Shown piece by piece: positions 62,195 to 64,000 of a DNA stretch of 64,000 bases. The stretch spans positions 789,938 through 853,937 of the forward strand of contig CAJNDS010001335.1 in the NCBI GenBank assembly GCA_905221605.1, given 5' to 3'. Origin of the DNA: Symbiodinium natans. Lineage: Eukaryota > Sar > Dinophyceae > Suessiales > Symbiodiniaceae. Made by a program: the position numbers and the translations under genes. Under the pieces are notes generated by a model that saw only the letters and a program-made list of their open reading frames with translations, did no database searches and was not told the DNA's origin. Position 1 is the first letter of the stretch. Every line of letters begins with the position of its first letter.

Positions 62195-62754
62195 TCGGGT
62201 TTTTGAGTCACAGGCGAAGCCCATGCCGCCCAAGCATTTGCACCCCAGGGTTGGGATATAAGACTCGGGGTTTTTAGGGCCTGGGTTCGAAGACCCTTAA
62301 GCTTCCACCGGAAAGCTCAGTCAGAAATTCATGCCCGCATGGCACAGGTTTGAACCACAAACCCTAAACCCTCAACCCCCAACCCTAAACCCTATACCCT
62401 CAACCCTCAACCCTACACCCCAAACCCGAAACCCTAAACCCTAAACCCTAAACCCTAAACCTAGAGCCCGACACTTTAGAGCCTGGAATGCCCCCTCACA
62501 TGCCCCTGAGCCCCCAAAGACCGAAAACCCTACGCCCTGAGCCCAAAACCCATAACCCAGAACCCTAAACTCTAATCCCTAAACCCTACATTTAACCCTA
62601 AAGCCCTCAATCCTCAACCCGAAAATTTACCTCTCTCCCCAACCCAAAGCCCTCAATCCTCAACCCTCCGCCCTGAACCCTCGACCCATCAAAAGCCTTC
62701 AGAGCCCCCTAAACCCTAAACCCTAAACCCTAAACCCTAAACCCTAAACCCTAA

Positions 62755-62826
62755 ACCCTAAGCCCTAAGCCCTAAGCCCTAAGCCCTAAGCCCTAAGCCC
62801 TAAGCCCTAAGCCCTAAGCCCTAAAC
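62755..62826 (-). repeat. Homogenised CCCTAAG variant array
   Basis: Nine to ten consecutive CCCTAAG heptamers following a canonical CCCTAAA run. Confidence 0.9.
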
Positions 62827-62831
62827 CCTAG

Positions 62832-62858
62832 TAAGGTACCCCTAAAAAACGGAAACTC
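62832..62858. mobile_element. Family D right-end fragment, D5
   Basis: AAGGTACCCCTAAAAAACGG followed by AAACTCC resembles the right end of D1 and D4; it directly follows the CCCTAAG array. Confidence 0.45.
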
Positions 62859-62977
62859 CAATAATGTTCGGGTTTGGCCCACACATCGGTTTTTTATAGG
62901 GCGACATGCAACTGAGCTTAACAACCTATACCATCCTTCACACCCTATGAGCTCCATACACGCTCAAAATCCTATAC

Positions 62978-63122
62978 ACCCTAAACCCTAAACCCTAAAC
63001 CCTAAACCCTAAACCCTAAACCCTAAACCCTAAACCCTAAACCCTAAACCCTAAACCCTAAACCCTAAACCCTAAACCCTAAACCCTAAACCCTCAACCC
63101 TAAACCCTAAACCCTAAACCCT
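62978..63122 (-). repeat. Long CCCTAAA array
   Basis: About 20 units with one CCCTCAA variant near 63093, bounded by unique sequence. Confidence 0.95.
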
Positions 63123-63422
63123 GAACACCCACCTGCAAGGAGCCCACGAGCCGCTGCCGCACACGGGAATGCCCGTTTCGGTCCACAGCCTGCAGCTGGA
63201 CAAGGCCGTGGGCGAGGGTTTTTTAAGCTCGACGGTTAGGGTTTAGGGTTTGGGGTTTACCGTTTAGGGTTGAGGGTTGAGGGTTTAGGGTTTAGGGTTT
63301 AGGGTTGGGGCTTTCCGAAAGTCGGGGTGCCTGATAGTCATATTCTTCCCTTCTAAGGGAAATAGAGGGATCTTGTATATTTTTTTGGGGGTTCTCAGGC
63401 ACATAGTAGTAAAGGTTTTAGG

Positions 63423-63985
63423 GCAATTTGGCCCTGGCCCTGGCCTGGCCCTGGCCGGTTCTGGCCCTGGTTCTGGCCCTGGCCGGCCCTATAACGCCCC
63501 TCCCTGGCTCGATCTGGGGGTTCTCGTTCTGGGCCTTCTGGCTAGTTTTGCGCCCTGGCCCTGGCCCTGGCCTTTGGCCTGTTCGAGTCATCTTACCCCC
63601 TTGCGCAAAGCCAAGCTGTCCGCGCACCAGTTTGTGTCCTGAAGCCAAGCTATCCGCCACACCAGCCCTGTTTCCGTGGCGCTCTGCCCTGTGTGTTCTT
63701 CCTGGCTGGAGCCCCTTCGCGCCAACCAAGCCTCGCTGCCTTTCTCTGTTCCTGGCCCGTCCCTTAGCCCTTCACGGACCCTGCCTCGTTTCCGTCTGCT
63801 GCAGCTTTGCGCCTGGTCCACGCACCTTGTGGAAATCCCCAAAAAGGGCGTGAGTGCTGACTCATGTGATGCTTTGTAAAAAAATAAAAGGCCTTAACTC
63901 CTTGAGAGTTGTAAGTGGGCGGTCTTGGGGTGGGTAGGTCTGCAGACTACCGCGCGCTCCCAAAGCGCGCTCCCGTTTGGCACGC
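63423..63985. other. GGCCCT low-complexity tract and unique sequence
   Basis: 63423-63500 and 63550-63575 consist largely of CCCTGG/GGCCCT hexamers. The rest is unique, C/T-rich sequence with an A-rich patch at 63879-63890. Open frames of up to 141 codons occur on both strands over the low-complexity part; none has a motif, and no gene is called. Confidence 0.5.
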
Positions 63986-64000
63986 CCTAAACCCTAAACC

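Larger units (their letters stand above)
57556..63422. repeat. Interstitial telomere-type repeat mosaic, right part
   Basis: Plus-orientation tracts at about 57565-57617, 57733-57810, 58970-59165, 59292-59342, 59960-60045, 60785-60970, 61605-61640 and 63238-63310. Minus-orientation tracts at about 58013-58145, 58790-58875, 59500-59890, 60340-60435, 61380-61522, 61855-61945, 62360-62462, 62708-62832 and 62978-63125. A CCCTCAA/CCCTCGA variant tract lies at 58528-58680. A G-rich tract of GGGGGGTA type lies at 61650-61730, and a TTC run at 60306-60322. No gene is visible in the spacers. Confidence 0.92.

Noticed and set aside
63418-63853. 141-codon Leu/Pro/Trp-rich frame
   Set aside because: It begins in a GGCCCT hexamer repeat, the opposite strand is also open, and no domain is present.
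1-64000. Many open frames of 60-140 codons ending in GFRV, LNPKP or similar
   Set aside because: These frames terminate as soon as they enter TTTAGGG or CCCTAAA repeats and translate the repeat itself; they lack domains and often overlap on both strands.
1-64000. tRNA, rRNA or riboswitch genes
   Set aside because: Nothing with recognisable conserved RNA cores was seen by eye; a covariance-model scan would be decisive.

Overview
This window looks like nuclear DNA of a dinoflagellate, most likely of the Symbiodiniaceae/Suessiales type. Three things point that way. First, plant-type telomere repeats (TTTAGGG/CCCTAAA) fill most of the sequence. Second, the recognisable proteins belong to families that are greatly expanded in Symbiodinium-like genomes: short RCC1-type repeats of the FAAILGDGSVVTWG kind behind a ubiquitin-like head, a secreted EAR-repeat protein, and a Ty1/copia Gag with a DSGAT protease. 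Third, genes are sparse and mostly read as single long frames. The species assignment is inference. No bacterial operon, rRNA, tRNA, CRISPR array or organelle gene was recognised.

Layout. 1-6.7 kb is a mosaic of interstitial telomere-type tracts in both orientations, separated by 50-500 bp spacers. 6.8-8.8 kb carries, on the minus strand, a 685-residue secreted Cys-rich glycoprotein with PAN/Apple-like segments. 9-32 kb is again telomere-type mosaic, carrying many short terminal-inverted-repeat (TIR) elements and a modular repeat complex (29.0-31.1 kb). 32.1-33.5 kb is a minus-strand ubiquitin-like + RCC1-repeat protein. 34.1-35.3 kb holds a three-copy repeat module. 35.8-37.0 kb holds two membrane-protein exon-like fragments. 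42.8-43.9 kb is a minus-strand secreted seven-EAR-repeat protein. 44.6-44.9 kb is a decayed plus-strand copy of a peptidase-like gene. 45.2-47.2 kb is a run of four adjacent minisatellites. 49.3-51.5 kb is a minus-strand gene in three overlapping frames, resembling a USP/UCH-type deubiquitinase. It lies head to head with a broken Ty1/copia gag-protease fragment (51.45-54.8 kb, plus). From 55 kb to the end the telomere-type mosaic resumes.

The most unusual feature is how telomere-type tracts and miniature inverted-repeat elements relate. At least six short-TIR families (65-180 bp; called A-E and G here) recur in the window, and one family-B copy has a perfect 8-bp target-site duplication. In several copies telomere-type repeats lie inside the element (clearest at 19618-19798) or replace one of its ends (15.5 kb, 61.4 kb). 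In others they start exactly at its edge (16.03 kb, 40.02 kb). Local arrays of single variant heptamers or octamers (GGGCTTA, CTAAACT, CCCTAAG, GGGTTGA, GGGGTTTA) show that tracts were re-amplified in place. The tracts avoid the gene islands, and the orientation at both window ends is wrong for a chromosome terminus, so this is not simply a telomere.

The genes do not form an evident pathway. Three of them (the PAN-like, RCC1-like and EAR-repeat proteins) are typical members of expanded dinoflagellate surface or repeat-protein families. The retrotransposon and peptidase-like sequences are decaying.
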